From positions 1 to 38,818 of the forward strand of contig DATIGQ010000030.1 in the NCBI GenBank assembly GCA_035454605.1: a DNA stretch of 38,818 bases, in the 5' to 3' direction. Below the pieces are notes generated by a model. The model ran no database searches. It was not told the origin of the DNA and was given only the letters and a program-made list of their open reading frames with translations. This stretch comes from Terriglobales bacterium (GTDB taxonomy: Bacteria; Acidobacteriota; Terriglobia; Terriglobales; Acidobacteriaceae). Shown in pieces: positions 1 to 7,687 of the stretch. Position 1 is the stretch's first letter. Each line of letters begins with the position of its first letter. A program made the position numbers and the translations under genes.

Positions 1-623
1 GGAACCTGGCAGAGGCGGAAGCGGCCCTGCAAAAGGCGCTGGAACTCAACCGCAACAGTCTGGAGGCGTTGCAGACTCTGGCCGGCCTTCAGCTTGCCCG
101 CGGCGAAACGGACAAGGCCATGGCGAGCTACCAGCGATACATCGAGGCCAATCCCCGCGATGCCCGCGCGTATGTCCTTCTGGGATCCCTGGAGCAGCAC
201 CGGAATAATGCGGCGCGTGCAGAGGAGCTGTATCGCAAGGCGCTGAGCGCGCAGCCGGAGAACCCCATGGCAGCCAACAATCTTGCGTATTTGCTGCTTG
301 AGCAGGGGCGTGACATCGACGTGGCCCTTTCACTTGCCCAGATTGCGCGGCGGGGCATGCCTGACTCACCCGTGTCTGCCGACACCCTGGCTTGGGCCTA
401 TTATCAAAAGGGAACGTATCGCTCCGCCGTGGATCTGCTTGAGGGTGCCGTCAAGACTTCTCCGGACAACGTCGAGTACAACTTTCACCTAGGAATGGCC
501 TACGGAAAGCTAGGCGATAAGGCACGTGCTCGCACTTTCTTGGAAAAGGCACTGCGCTTGGACACCCGCCAGGCGCGGGCCGGCGAGATCCGCAAAGCCC
601 TTGAGGATCTGAGCAAGGGCTAA
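1..623 (+). CDS. TPR-repeat protein, C-terminal part (5' truncated)
   Basis: The frame is open from base 3 at the window edge to the TAA at 621-623, so only the last ~206 residues are present. It is a run of tetratricopeptide repeats with the usual helix pairs, for example ALSAQPENPMAANNLAYLLL and VKTSPDNVEYNFHLGMAYGK, ending in a charged tail. TPR arrays are protein-protein scaffolds. The neighbouring XrtA-type polysaccharide deacetylase (2435-3352) suggests this may be the end of a PrsT-like TPR lipoprotein of an exopolysaccharide/exosortase locus, but that is inference from context; the N-terminus that would show a lipobox is outside the window. The gene converges on the S8 protease gene with a 4-base overlap of the two 3' ends. 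A TTG at 69 is not a credible start, because the repeat pattern continues upstream of it. Confidence 0.85.
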   Translation, partial: NLAEAEAALQKALELNRNSLEALQTLAGLQLARGETDKAMASYQRYIEANPRDARAYVLLGSLEQHRNNAARAEELYRKALSAQPENPMAANNLAYLLLEQGRDIDVALSLAQIARRGMPDSPVSADTLAWAYYQKGTYRSAVDLLEGAVKTSPDNVEYNFHLGMAYGKLGDKARARTFLEKALRLDTRQARAGEIRKALEDLSKG

Positions 624-2287
624 TGCCCCGGGGAAGATTGTGGGTTCCCCTTTACCGCCCGCGTTATCACCACCCAGAGCGGAGCTGTGCGCACGACGTC
701 ACCGGCCGTGCCAGTGATAGAAAACAGATAGGTGCCCAGGGGAATGTTGAGTGTATTCCGGATGGTCAGCGTGTCGCTCGCGGGTGGCGTTACCACGCCG
801 GAAACATAGCTGAACAGGGCTTCGGGATAGCCTCCGCTCACCCCAAGAAAGACCGTGTCTGAGAACCCTCCAGTCGGGGCGATCTGGACAGTGATCGAGG
901 CCGTTCCGCCCTGGGCAATCTCTACGGTCGCTGGCGTCGTGGACATCGTGAATGCCGGAACATTGCATTTCTTGATGGCGTTATCCGCGTGTACACGACC
1001 TCCAGAGATGGTCTGACCAGTCAGAGAGGCCGTTGGCTGAGCCGACTCTACGAGTACCGTGCGCGCGTCCAACGCGTTCAGGTCCGGGCAGCCGGCCAGC
1101 ATAAGGGTTGCGGTACCCGCCGCATAGGCCGCTGCCATCGATGTGCCGCTGGAGTAATCGTAGTCGCCCCCGGGAATGGTCGAGAGAATAAAGGCACCTG
1201 GCGCTCCCACGTGGACGCTGTTGGGGCCCACGTTGGCCGAGGACATTAGCTGATCGTGATGATCCGTCGCCGTCACCGCGAGCACGTTGGGCAAGGGTAG
1301 GCTCGCTGGATAGAAAGGACTTGTGTCGGTATTTTCGGAAAGATTCCCGGCTGCCGAGACGAACAGGATGTCGTTCTCCAAGGCCCGGGATACGGCATCC
1401 ATCATGGCCCTCGAATTGGAATTCCCTCCCCAACTGTTGGAGATGACACGCACATTTGCCACACCCATCTGTTTCACCTGGATGAGGAAGTCAATCGCAT
1501 TGACGAAGTTGGACGTGGTTCCGGTGCCGCGGGAATTCAGAAACTTTACCGGTAGCATGCTGGCCTGTTGGTTCACTCCACTCACGCCTTCGCCGTTGTG
1601 GCCCACCGCTCCGATGATGCCCGCGACCAGGGTACCGTGGCCGTTGTCATCCACCGGATCGCAGGTGTTGCGGATGGCGTCGAAGCCGTGGGAACCTTGG
1701 GCGCAGGTAAGGGTCCGGTTGCCGATCTTGACGCTGAATTCTGCCGACGCTGACCAGATGTTCGCCGCCAGGTCTGGGTGCGTAGCATCCACTCCTGTGT
1801 CTAGGAGGGCTACGACCGGACCCCCTGCGCCGGTGGTCACATCCCAAGCGTAGACTGCGCCGATGTCGGCTCCTGGAGTGCCCGGGCTTCCCAGGATGCT
1901 CTGGCCATTGTTCTGCAAGGCCCACTGTTCCCCGAACCGGGGGTCGTTGGGCAGACTGGTGGCGTGCAAGAGGTAATCCGGTTCAACATAAGCTACATCT
2001 TGGCGGCTCCCCAAGCTTCGCAACATGGCTCCGGCGCTCCGGCTGCGCGAATGGAGGACGTACACTTCGGAGTTGCCGATGCGGCGCATGCGGTCCAGGT
2101 CATACAGTCTTCGGAGCTTGGCAACGGATAGTCGGCTGCCACTGCGAAGTTTCACTACGACCTGGTTCGCCGCCGCTTGACGGCCACCCACGTACTCAGT
2201 GGCCTCCTGGGCAGGGGAGGGAAGCGCCCCGGCGGTCAGAATCGCCAGGGCAAAACTCAAGATTTTCACTCTGTCGCGCATGAACAT
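620..2287 (-). CDS. Secreted subtilisin-like serine protease (peptidase S8)
   Basis: A 555-aa protein with an N-terminal signal peptide (hydrophobic stretch at residues 9-22, cleavage probably after PSPAQ). An inhibitor-I9-like propeptide occupies about residues 40-107 (QVVVKLRSG to VEPDYLL). The catalytic domain shows all subtilase elements: Asp163 in LLDTGVDATHPDL, His217 in NGHGTLVAGI, oxyanion Asn315 in SAAGN and Ser383 in SGTSMAAAYAAGTATLM. After about residue 440 a ~100-residue Ser/Thr-rich beta-sandwich-like tail follows, probably an Ig-like or NEW3-type domain. The family hydrolyses peptide bonds outside the cytoplasm after self-removal of the propeptide. The ATG at 2287 is used; a second in-frame ATG lies two codons later and no strong Shine-Dalgarno separates them. 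It is transcribed divergently from the deacetylase. Substrate unknown; it may process surface or exopolysaccharide-locus proteins, but this is conjecture. Confidence 0.9.
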   Translation of the reverse strand: MFMRDRVKILSFALAILTAGALPSPAQEATEYVGGRQAAANQVVVKLRSGSRLSVAKLRRLYDLDRMRRIGNSEVYVLHSRSRSAGAMLRSLGSRQDVAYVEPDYLLHATSLPNDPRFGEQWALQNNGQSILGSPGTPGADIGAVYAWDVTTGAGGPVVALLDTGVDATHPDLAANIWSASAEFSVKIGNRTLTCAQGSHGFDAIRNTCDPVDDNGHGTLVAGIIGAVGHNGEGVSGVNQQASMLPVKFLNSRGTGTTSNFVNAIDFLIQVKQMGVANVRVISNSWGGNSNSRAMMDAVSRALENDILFVSAAGNLSENTDTSPFYPASLPLPNVLAVTATDHHDQLMSSANVGPNSVHVGAPGAFILSTIPGGDYDYSSGTSMAAAYAAGTATLMLAGCPDLNALDARTVLVESAQPTASLTGQTISGGRVHADNAIKKCNVPAFTMSTTPATVEIAQGGTASITVQIAPTGGFSDTVFLGVSGGYPEALFSYVSGVVTPPASDTLTIRNTLNIPLGTYLFSITGTAGDVVRTAPLWVVITRAVKGNPQSSPGH

Positions 2288-2434
2288 ATCGTCGACAGAG
2301 AATCGCCAACCACCAATGTACCGGAGTTATAGAGAATGCAAACAAGAACCGCACTTTAGTGCCAAAACAATTATTTACTAAAGGTATACGGGATACGGAG
2401 GCTCAGCGCCGTTTACACTGGGTGGCTCACAGCT

Positions 2435-3352
2435 ATGAACGAAACCGACGACCTGAATGCGTTGAGCGTGGACGTGGAAGAGCACTTTCAGGTCGAGGCT
2501 TTTGCGGATCGCATAAGCCCCGAGATGTGGTCCGCCTTTCCCAGCCGCGTAGCTCAGAACACCGAACGCGTCCTCGATCTTCTGGCCTCCAGCGGCCGGA
2601 AGGCCACGTTCTTCATCCTGGGATATGTTGCCGAGCGCTCGCCCGAGCTCGTTCGACGCATCGCCGAGGCCGGGCATGAGGTGGCCTGTCATGGTTACTG
2701 GCACAAGCGGGTCAACACCATGACCCCGGAACAGTTCCGCGACGATTTGCGCCGGTCGAAGGCCGCGGTGGAGAGTGCCGCCGGGGTGAAGGTCAGCGGC
2801 TACCGGGCCCCAACGTTTTCCATGACACGTGAGTCGCTGTGGGCCCTGGAGATCTTGGCGGAAGAAGGATTTCACTATGACTCCAGCGTCTTTCCGGTCC
2901 GCCACGATCTCTACGGCGTCCCCGATGCCCCCAGGGCGGTGTATCGCTGGCAATGCAACGATGGACGGGAACTTTATGAGATTCCGCCTTTGACACTGCA
3001 TTTTCTCGGGTTCAATCTGGCGGCCGGCGGCGGCGGTTACCTGCGCATTCTGCCGATGTGGTTCACTCGCTGGGCCATGCGTCAGGCCCAACGGGAACAG
3101 CGGCCGGCGGTCATCTACTTTCATCCTTGGGAACTGGACCCGTCCCAACCCAGGCTTCCTGGAAGCTGGAAGTCACGCTTCCGCCACTATCGCAATCTGG
3201 AAAAGATGGAAGCCCGCCTGCGGGGATTGATGCAGGACCGCAAGTTCGTCACCCTGCGTCAGCTTCTCGACCAACAGAAGGGTTCCCCAAGCATGCCTAC
3301 CTTCACGCCGGCGGAGATTGGCGGGGGAGGTCGATTCCACTCCGCGCCGTGA
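2435..3352 (+). CDS. Polysaccharide deacetylase, XrtA/PEP-CTERM-associated type
   Basis: A 305-aa NodB-fold carbohydrate esterase (CE4). The N-terminal signature SVDVEEHFQVEAF (residues 10-22), with the metal-binding Asp-Val-Glu-Glu, is typical of the deacetylases found with exosortase/PEP-CTERM exopolysaccharide clusters. Further NodB motifs are TFFILGYVAE, HEVACHGYWHKRV (metal His residues) and GYRAPTFS. The C-terminal half carries the FHPWELDP block and the extension of the DUF3473-like group. No signal peptide is visible, so it is likely cytoplasmic or acts on lipid-linked glycan at the membrane face. The family removes N-acetyl groups from glycan chains. ATG at 2435 is preceded by only a weak purine-rich site. 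It is divergent from the S8 protease and convergent with the sigma-54 activator gene (14-base gap). Confidence 0.88.
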   Translation: MNETDDLNALSVDVEEHFQVEAFADRISPEMWSAFPSRVAQNTERVLDLLASSGRKATFFILGYVAERSPELVRRIAEAGHEVACHGYWHKRVNTMTPEQFRDDLRRSKAAVESAAGVKVSGYRAPTFSMTRESLWALEILAEEGFHYDSSVFPVRHDLYGVPDAPRAVYRWQCNDGRELYEIPPLTLHFLGFNLAAGGGGYLRILPMWFTRWAMRQAQREQRPAVIYFHPWELDPSQPRLPGSWKSRFRHYRNLEKMEARLRGLMQDRKFVTLRQLLDQQKGSPSMPTFTPAEIGGGGRFHSAP

Positions 3353-3365
3353 GCTACGGCGCGGG

Positions 3366-4412
3366 CTAGTCGGCAGCGGGTTCAGCGGCGTCCGGCATGC
3401 GCGACCGGCTGGAAGGCAGCCCGGCGTCGCGGATCTTGTAGAGCAAGGCGCGATAGCTGATGTTCAGGTGACGCGCCGCCTGCTTCCGGTTCCAGTTGTG
3501 TTCTTGTAGCACCTTCAGGATGATCTTCCGTTCCAGATCGCGGGTGGCTTGGCGCGTGACCTTCTTCAGCGAGATGGGCCCACTGACGGAAAAATCAGCC
3601 GGCACGGCTTCCTGCGGCCGAACCGAGAGTTCACTGGTGACGGAATCCTCCGACTCCAGGATGACGTACCGTTTCACCAGGTTCTCCAGCTCACGAATGT
3701 TGCCCGGCCAGTGGTAGTCCACCAGCATGTGCATGAGGTCCGGCGAGAGGGGCCGCGCCGCGCGGTTGAACCTGCGGTTATAGACTTCCAGGAAGTAGTC
3801 GACGAGCCGCGGGATGTCCTCGCGGCGCTCTCGCAGCGGTGGCAGGTGCAGGTTCACCACGTTGATGCGATAGAAAAGGTCTTGCCGGAAGGTACCCGCC
3901 TCGATTTCTCTTCCCAGGTCGCGGTTGGTGGCGCAGATAAACCGAACTTCCACTCGCGTGTCCGCCTGCGAGCCGATTCGGCAGAACTGGCCGTCCTGCA
4001 GCAGCTGCAGCAGCTTGGCCTGCAGGCTGGGATCCAGCTCGGAAATCTCATCCATGAACAGCGAACCGCGATTCGCCATCTCCACCCGGCCCGGCTTGGC
4101 GCCATAGGCCCCGGTGAACGCGCCTTTCTCGTAGCCGAACAGTTCACTTTCCAGCAGCGTCCCGGGGATGGCCGGACAATTGACCTTCACGAACGGCCCG
4201 TAAGCCCAGTCCGAACGGGTGTGGATGAGGCGTGCAATGATCTCCTTGCCGGTGCCGCTCTCGCCCTCAATCAATACCGGGACCTGAGCCTTGGCCATCT
4301 TGTCTAGCCGGTCGCGCACCATGCGCATGGTCGGCGTAGTCCCAAAGACCAGCTCGTCCGGCGGCGTCCCGTCAAGGCTGGAGTTCAGCGGGCTGGAGCT
4401 CACATTAGACAT
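3366..4412 (-). CDS. Sigma-54 activator (NtrC-type AAA+/Fis), no receiver domain
   Basis: A 348-aa bacterial enhancer-binding protein with only a ~20-residue N-terminal tail before the AAA+ domain. Walker A GESGTGKE is at 50-57, the sigma-54 contact loop GAFTGA at 97-102, Walker B LFMDE at 118-122 and WPGNIRELENLVKR at about 235-248. A Fis-type HTH spans about 299-331 (NWNRKQAARHLNISYRALL). With the GAFTGA loop intact it should be able to remodel sigma-54 RNA polymerase. Lacking a receiver, GAF or PAS domain, it must be controlled by its level, by a partner protein or by nucleotide. Its HTH helix is nearly the same as in the full-length regulator at 6241-7653. It lies downstream of the PilZ gene on the same strand, with a 210-base gap containing a sigma-54-like element. 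Start ATG at 4410-4412. Confidence 0.92.
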   Translation of the reverse strand: MSNVSSSPLNSSLDGTPPDELVFGTTPTMRMVRDRLDKMAKAQVPVLIEGESGTGKEIIARLIHTRSDWAYGPFVKVNCPAIPGTLLESELFGYEKGAFTGAYGAKPGRVEMANRGSLFMDEISELDPSLQAKLLQLLQDGQFCRIGSQADTRVEVRFICATNRDLGREIEAGTFRQDLFYRINVVNLHLPPLRERREDIPRLVDYFLEVYNRRFNRAARPLSPDLMHMLVDYHWPGNIRELENLVKRYVILESEDSVTSELSVRPQEAVPADFSVSGPISLKKVTRQATRDLERKIILKVLQEHNWNRKQAARHLNISYRALLYKIRDAGLPSSRSRMPDAAEPAAD

Positions 4413-4439
4413 GGTGAGGCGTGGGGATGCGATTTCTTC

Positions 4440-4455
4440 TGCACTCCACGCACCA
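4440..4455 (-). promoter_or_regulatory. Candidate sigma-54 (-24/-12) promoter
   Basis: On the minus strand the sequence reads TGGTGCGTGGAGTGCA: a GG and a GC separated by exactly 10 bases, as required for -24/-12 elements, with TGG--CG and TGCA matching the consensus ends. The predicted start of transcription falls about 15-20 bases upstream of the ATG of the activator gene at 4412. Two consensus bases in the -24 box differ (TG for CA), so this is a moderate match. If real, the activator would be autoregulated or controlled by the other NtrC-type protein nearby. Confidence 0.35.
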
Positions 4456-4622
4456 TTTTTGCACTATCTTGGGTTGCAGCCGTTGCGGTGAAAGTAAACG
4501 GATTGTTTTCAGGCAGTTGTGATTTCGCTTTGAATCCGACCTTACACCTAGGGACGTCACAATCGACACCGAGCGATGGAAAAGACTTTCACCCAGGGGA
4601 AGATAGGTTCCTTCGGAGAGAC

Positions 4623-4961
4623 TCAGACCAGGGGTTGGCTGAATTGCAACGCCCAGTAGTCGCAGCGATCCGAATTGGTTACCCTGATTACCTGCGCGTG
4701 AAGATTTCGACTGGAGTTGACCGTAGTTTGAATCTGCTGTGGAGGCGCTGACGGGATTTCAAGGGAGATGTTCGAAGACTGCGGCATGTAGCGTCGCACG
4801 GCGACCAAAGCCCCTCCAGCACTGATGTTTAGCGCTGTCGCAAACTCCAGGAAGTCCTTACCGTTTGCATCTACGCCGCGCACGAAGATAGGCAGTGGGA
4901 CCGGCAGCCGCTCGTAGTTACGCCTCTCCGGACCGGCAAAGAATCCATTGCCCTTTTGCAC
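4623..4961 (-). CDS. PilZ-domain protein (predicted c-di-GMP receptor)
   Basis: A 112-aa single-domain protein. The two PilZ signatures are present: RNYER (RxxxR, residues 14-18) and NISAGG ((D/N)xSxxG, residues 45-50), spaced as in the family and followed by beta-strands with hydrophobic alternation. Both motifs needed for cyclic di-GMP binding are intact, so ligand binding is likely. The start is GTG at 4961, supported by a GAGGAA site a few bases upstream; there is no ATG near the N-terminus. PilZ proteins switch motility, pilus or exopolysaccharide machinery according to c-di-GMP. This gene sits between an exopolysaccharide-type deacetylase with a sigma-54 activator and a two-component system, which suggests control of matrix or pilus functions. 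It is divergent from the kinase gene at 5306. Confidence 0.85.
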   Translation of the reverse strand: MQKGNGFFAGPERRNYERLPVPLPIFVRGVDANGKDFLEFATALNISAGGALVAVRRYMPQSSNISLEIPSAPPQQIQTTVNSSRNLHAQVIRVTNSDRCDYWALQFSQPLV

Positions 4962-5305
4962 TTGTTCTTCCTCGAACTCGGCTTGCCGACTGTCTGCTGC
5001 CGGCGGACGTGCCCTAAGTTGCTACACAGTCAGACACTTACCTTCGCACATGAATTGCCAAACCCAAGCCCCTCTAATGCCAAGTTTGGGGCTGAGGAAT
5101 CCGCAAGTTAGCCATGGCCTGGACCGTAGCCACGGGCTGGCCTACCGATTCGTAGCGCAAGGTTTTTCCGTTTTCTGGTACAAGCTTGCGTTTTCGCCTT
5201 GACAACCAGCTAACCCGAACGTAGCATTACGCATACTCCCCCTGTTGTTGCAAGGTTCGGGTCTGTTCCCGCCCCCCACCGGCTAGATCCGACCGGGTTT
5301 TTCAT
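4962..5305. other. Divergent intergenic region, PilZ gene / kinase gene
   Basis: 344 bases between two divergent starts. It is less GC-rich than its surroundings. The only strong signal is the sigma-70-type promoter at 5199-5227 reading toward the kinase. The remainder has no convincing gene: frames on either strand are short and lack family resemblance. No tRNA or hairpin terminator was seen. Confidence 0.6.
5199..5227 (+). promoter_or_regulatory. Sigma-70-type promoter of the kinase/regulator pair
   Basis: A perfect -35 box TTGACA (5199-5204), a 17-base spacer and a -10 box TAGCAT (5222-5227, four of six to TATAAT). Transcription would start near 5234, leaving a ~70-base leader before the ATG at 5306. 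It is the best housekeeping-type promoter in the divergent region. Confidence 0.6.
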
Positions 5306-6244
5306 ATGCCTAGCGAGACCGACGGGCTCGGTGCCTCCATCGCCGCAATGCGCGAGCTTGGGGAAGAGTCCGGGGCGTCGCAGTCTGAGACGCATCGTCG
5401 GGTTCGCCAGATGTACATGGACGAACTGCTGCGCGCCTACGGCCAGCTGCACGACCGGATTCGCCAAAGTGCGCTAGCTTTGGCCTCCGCCGCTCACGAA
5501 TTGCGTACTCCCCTGGCGGTGATGTCGGGCTACACCGATGTCCTGCTCAGCGAGAAGCTGGGAGCGCTGAACGAGCGCCAGCGGCAGATTTTGGGCGAAA
5601 TGCAGTCGAGCAGCCAGCGGCTGGAGCACTTCATCAAGGATTTCCTTACCTACAGCGCGATGGAAACGGGCAGGCTGGACCTGCGCGCCGAGGTGGCGGA
5701 TCTGAACGCATGTATTTCCGAAGTCAGCGGGTTCTGGCTGGCACGCTTCAAGGAAAAGGGCGTGGCGCTGTTTCTGGTTCCCTGCGACGACCTTCCGGCC
5801 TTCGAGTTCGACCAGTACAAGATTCAGCACGTGGTCTCCAACCTCTTGCAGAACGCGCTCAAGTTCACGCGCGAAGGCGGAACCGTCTGGGTGGCAACCG
5901 AGCCGTACTTTTGGGAGCGTCGCAGCCGTGAAGAGGACTCGGCGGCCAACCGCCGCACCCGGCCGGCGATGAATACGAACTCCGCCCGCGTGACCGTTTC
6001 CGACACCGGCGTTGGCATTGCCCCGGAGTATCACCAGGAAGTGTTTGACGACTTCTTCAAGCTCACTGAAAGTGACGACCGAGGTCGGGGCATGGGCTTG
6101 GGGCTAGCCATCGCTCGCCGTATCGTGCATGCCCACGGCGGAAAGATCTGGGTAGAGAGCGAGCCCGGCTTTGGCAGCAAGTTTCGTTTCCTGCTGCCGC
6201 TGAAGCCGCAGGATGGTACAGGTCAGGAACTGGGAAAACCATGA
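5306..6244 (+). CDS. Soluble sensor histidine kinase
   Basis: A 312-aa kinase with no transmembrane segment and no recognisable PAS/GAF sensor, only a ~50-residue helical N-terminus. The HisKA dimerisation domain holds His64 in SAAHELRTPLAVMSGY. The catalytic domain has the N box with Asn183 (NLLQNALKFT), the D box with Asp233 (VSDTGVGI) and the G2 box GMGLGLAIARRI at about 262-273. About 25 extra residues (roughly 202-226) separate the N and D boxes. All residues for autophosphorylation are present. The stop overlaps the start of the response regulator by four bases (ATGA at 6241), so the two are almost certainly a cognate pair. The signal must come from the cytoplasm or from a partner protein. 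Confidence 0.93.
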   Translation: MPSETDGLGASIAAMRELGEESGASQSETHRRVRQMYMDELLRAYGQLHDRIRQSALALASAAHELRTPLAVMSGYTDVLLSEKLGALNERQRQILGEMQSSSQRLEHFIKDFLTYSAMETGRLDLRAEVADLNACISEVSGFWLARFKEKGVALFLVPCDDLPAFEFDQYKIQHVVSNLLQNALKFTREGGTVWVATEPYFWERRSREEDSAANRRTRPAMNTNSARVTVSDTGVGIAPEYHQEVFDDFFKLTESDDRGRGMGLGLAIARRIVHAHGGKIWVESEPGFGSKFRFLLPLKPQDGTGQELGKP

Positions 6245-7653
6245 AGAACAATCCTATGATTCTGGTGGTGGATGACGAGCCCAGTATGCTGGGCTACGTG
6301 CGCACCTTGCTGGAAGTGGAGTCCTACAAGGTGGAGACCGTCTCCAACGGTCCGGATGCCGTCAAGCGGGTGGGCGAGGAACCGGCGCCGTCGCTCGTCC
6401 TGCTGGACATGCTCATGCCCAAGATGGACGGCCTCGAGACACTGGAGCAGATTCGCCAGGTCCGTCCCGGTACCAAGGTCATTGTTCTCTCCTGCGTGAA
6501 CGATACCCGCAAGGTGGTGCAGGCGATGCGCTTGGGCGCCCTCGACTACCTGACCAAGCCTTTTCAGCGCAATGAGCTGGCCAACGTCATCCGCCATTCC
6601 CTGGAAGCCAAGGCCGTCCGCGAGCGCAAGCCGGTGGTGCCTGGCGACATCGACGAACTGGGCGATGACCAGTTCTTCCTGGCCGCCAGCGATACCATGC
6701 GCAAGCTTCGGGCCCAGGCCGCTATGGTGGCCAATGTGGACATCCCGGTCCTGATGCTGGGGGAGAGCGGTACGGGCAAGGAGGTGGTCGCCCGGCTGAT
6801 TCACCGCATGTCAGCTCGTGCCCAGCGACCGTTCCTCAAGGTGAATTGCGCGGCCTTGCCTGCGGACCTGTTGGAGAGCGAGCTCTTCGGCTATGAGCCG
6901 GGCGCGTTCACTGGTGCGCAGCGCTCCAAGCCGGGCAAGTTCGAGCTGGCCGACAAGGGCACCATTCTTCTGGACGAGATCGGCGAGATGCCGGTTTCCC
7001 TGCAGGCCAAGCTGCTGCACGTGTTGCAGGATCAGCGCTTCTCACGACTCGGCAGCCGCACCACGGTGAAGGTCGATGTGCGGGTGATCGCGGCTACCAA
7101 CGTGGACGTGCAGGCCGCCATCGCCGCCCGCAAGCTGCGCGAAGATTTGTACTATCGCTTGAACGCGTTCACTCTCCGACTGCCTCCGCTGCGCGAGCGG
7201 CGCGACGAGATCCCCCTGCTGCTCAAGCACTTCATGGCCCGGCTGTCGGAGCGCTACGCGCGGCCGCCGCTGCCTCTTTCTTCGGCCCTGCTCGACGCCT
7301 GCATGAAATATCAATGGCCTGGCAACGTCCGCGAGCTGGGGAACTTCGTCAAGCGTTTCCTCATCATCCAGGACGAAGCCGCCGCCATTCACGAGCTGAT
7401 GAGCCACGCGCAGATGGAAGAGACGGAGAAGCCGGCGTCGGCTCCCAACGACCTCAAGCAACTGGTCCGGGGCGTCAAGGACGAAGCGGAAACCGAGGCC
7501 ATCACGCGCGCGCTGGAGCAGACCAACTGGAACCGCAAGGACGCGGCCCGACTGCTCAGAATCAGCTACAAGGCGCTGCTCTACAAGATTCGCCAGTACG
7601 GCATCGAGGAGCGAGCTGCCAACGGAAGCCGCGCTCTGCGTCCCTTAGCCTAG
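6241..7653 (+). CDS. NtrC-family sigma-54 response regulator
   Basis: 470 aa in the classical three-part layout. The receiver domain (about 5-120) has the acidic pocket Asp11/Asp12, phospho-acceptor Asp56 in [13 protein letters not shown], Ser84 and Lys106. The AAA+ domain has Walker A GESGTGKE (174-181), GAFTGA (221-226) and Walker B ILLDE. The Fis-type HTH at the C-terminus reads [19 protein letters not shown]. It should activate sigma-54 promoters when phosphorylated by the coupled kinase directly upstream (4-base overlap). The HTH is almost identical to that of the receiver-less activator at 3366-4412, so the two may share DNA sites. Targets are not shown by the sequence; exopolysaccharide or pilus genes are reasonable guesses from the neighbourhood. 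Confidence 0.95.
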   Translation: MKNNPMILVVDDEPSMLGYVRTLLEVESYKVETVSNGPDAVKRVGEEPAPSLVLLDMLMPKMDGLETLEQIRQVRPGTKVIVLSCVNDTRKVVQAMRLGALDYLTKPFQRNELANVIRHSLEAKAVRERKPVVPGDIDELGDDQFFLAASDTMRKLRAQAAMVANVDIPVLMLGESGTGKEVVARLIHRMSARAQRPFLKVNCAALPADLLESELFGYEPGAFTGAQRSKPGKFELADKGTILLDEIGEMPVSLQAKLLHVLQDQRFSRLGSRTTVKVDVRVIAATNVDVQAAIAARKLREDLYYRLNAFTLRLPPLRERRDEIPLLLKHFMARLSERYARPPLPLSSALLDACMKYQWPGNVRELGNFVKRFLIIQDEAAAIHELMSHAQMEETEKPASAPNDLKQLVRGVKDEAETEAITRALEQTNWNRKDAARLLRISYKALLYKIRQYGIEERAANGSRALRPLA

Positions 7654-7687
7654 CCAATCGGCGACCCTTGGAGGTCGTTCCCCTGCC

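Noticed and set aside
2345-2370. Sigma-54-like site TTGGCAC...TGC on the minus strand upstream of the S8 protease
   Set aside because: The -24 half is perfect but GG and GC are 9 bases apart, not 10, and this spacing is strict. The GCACT/AGTGC symmetry alone explains the pattern.
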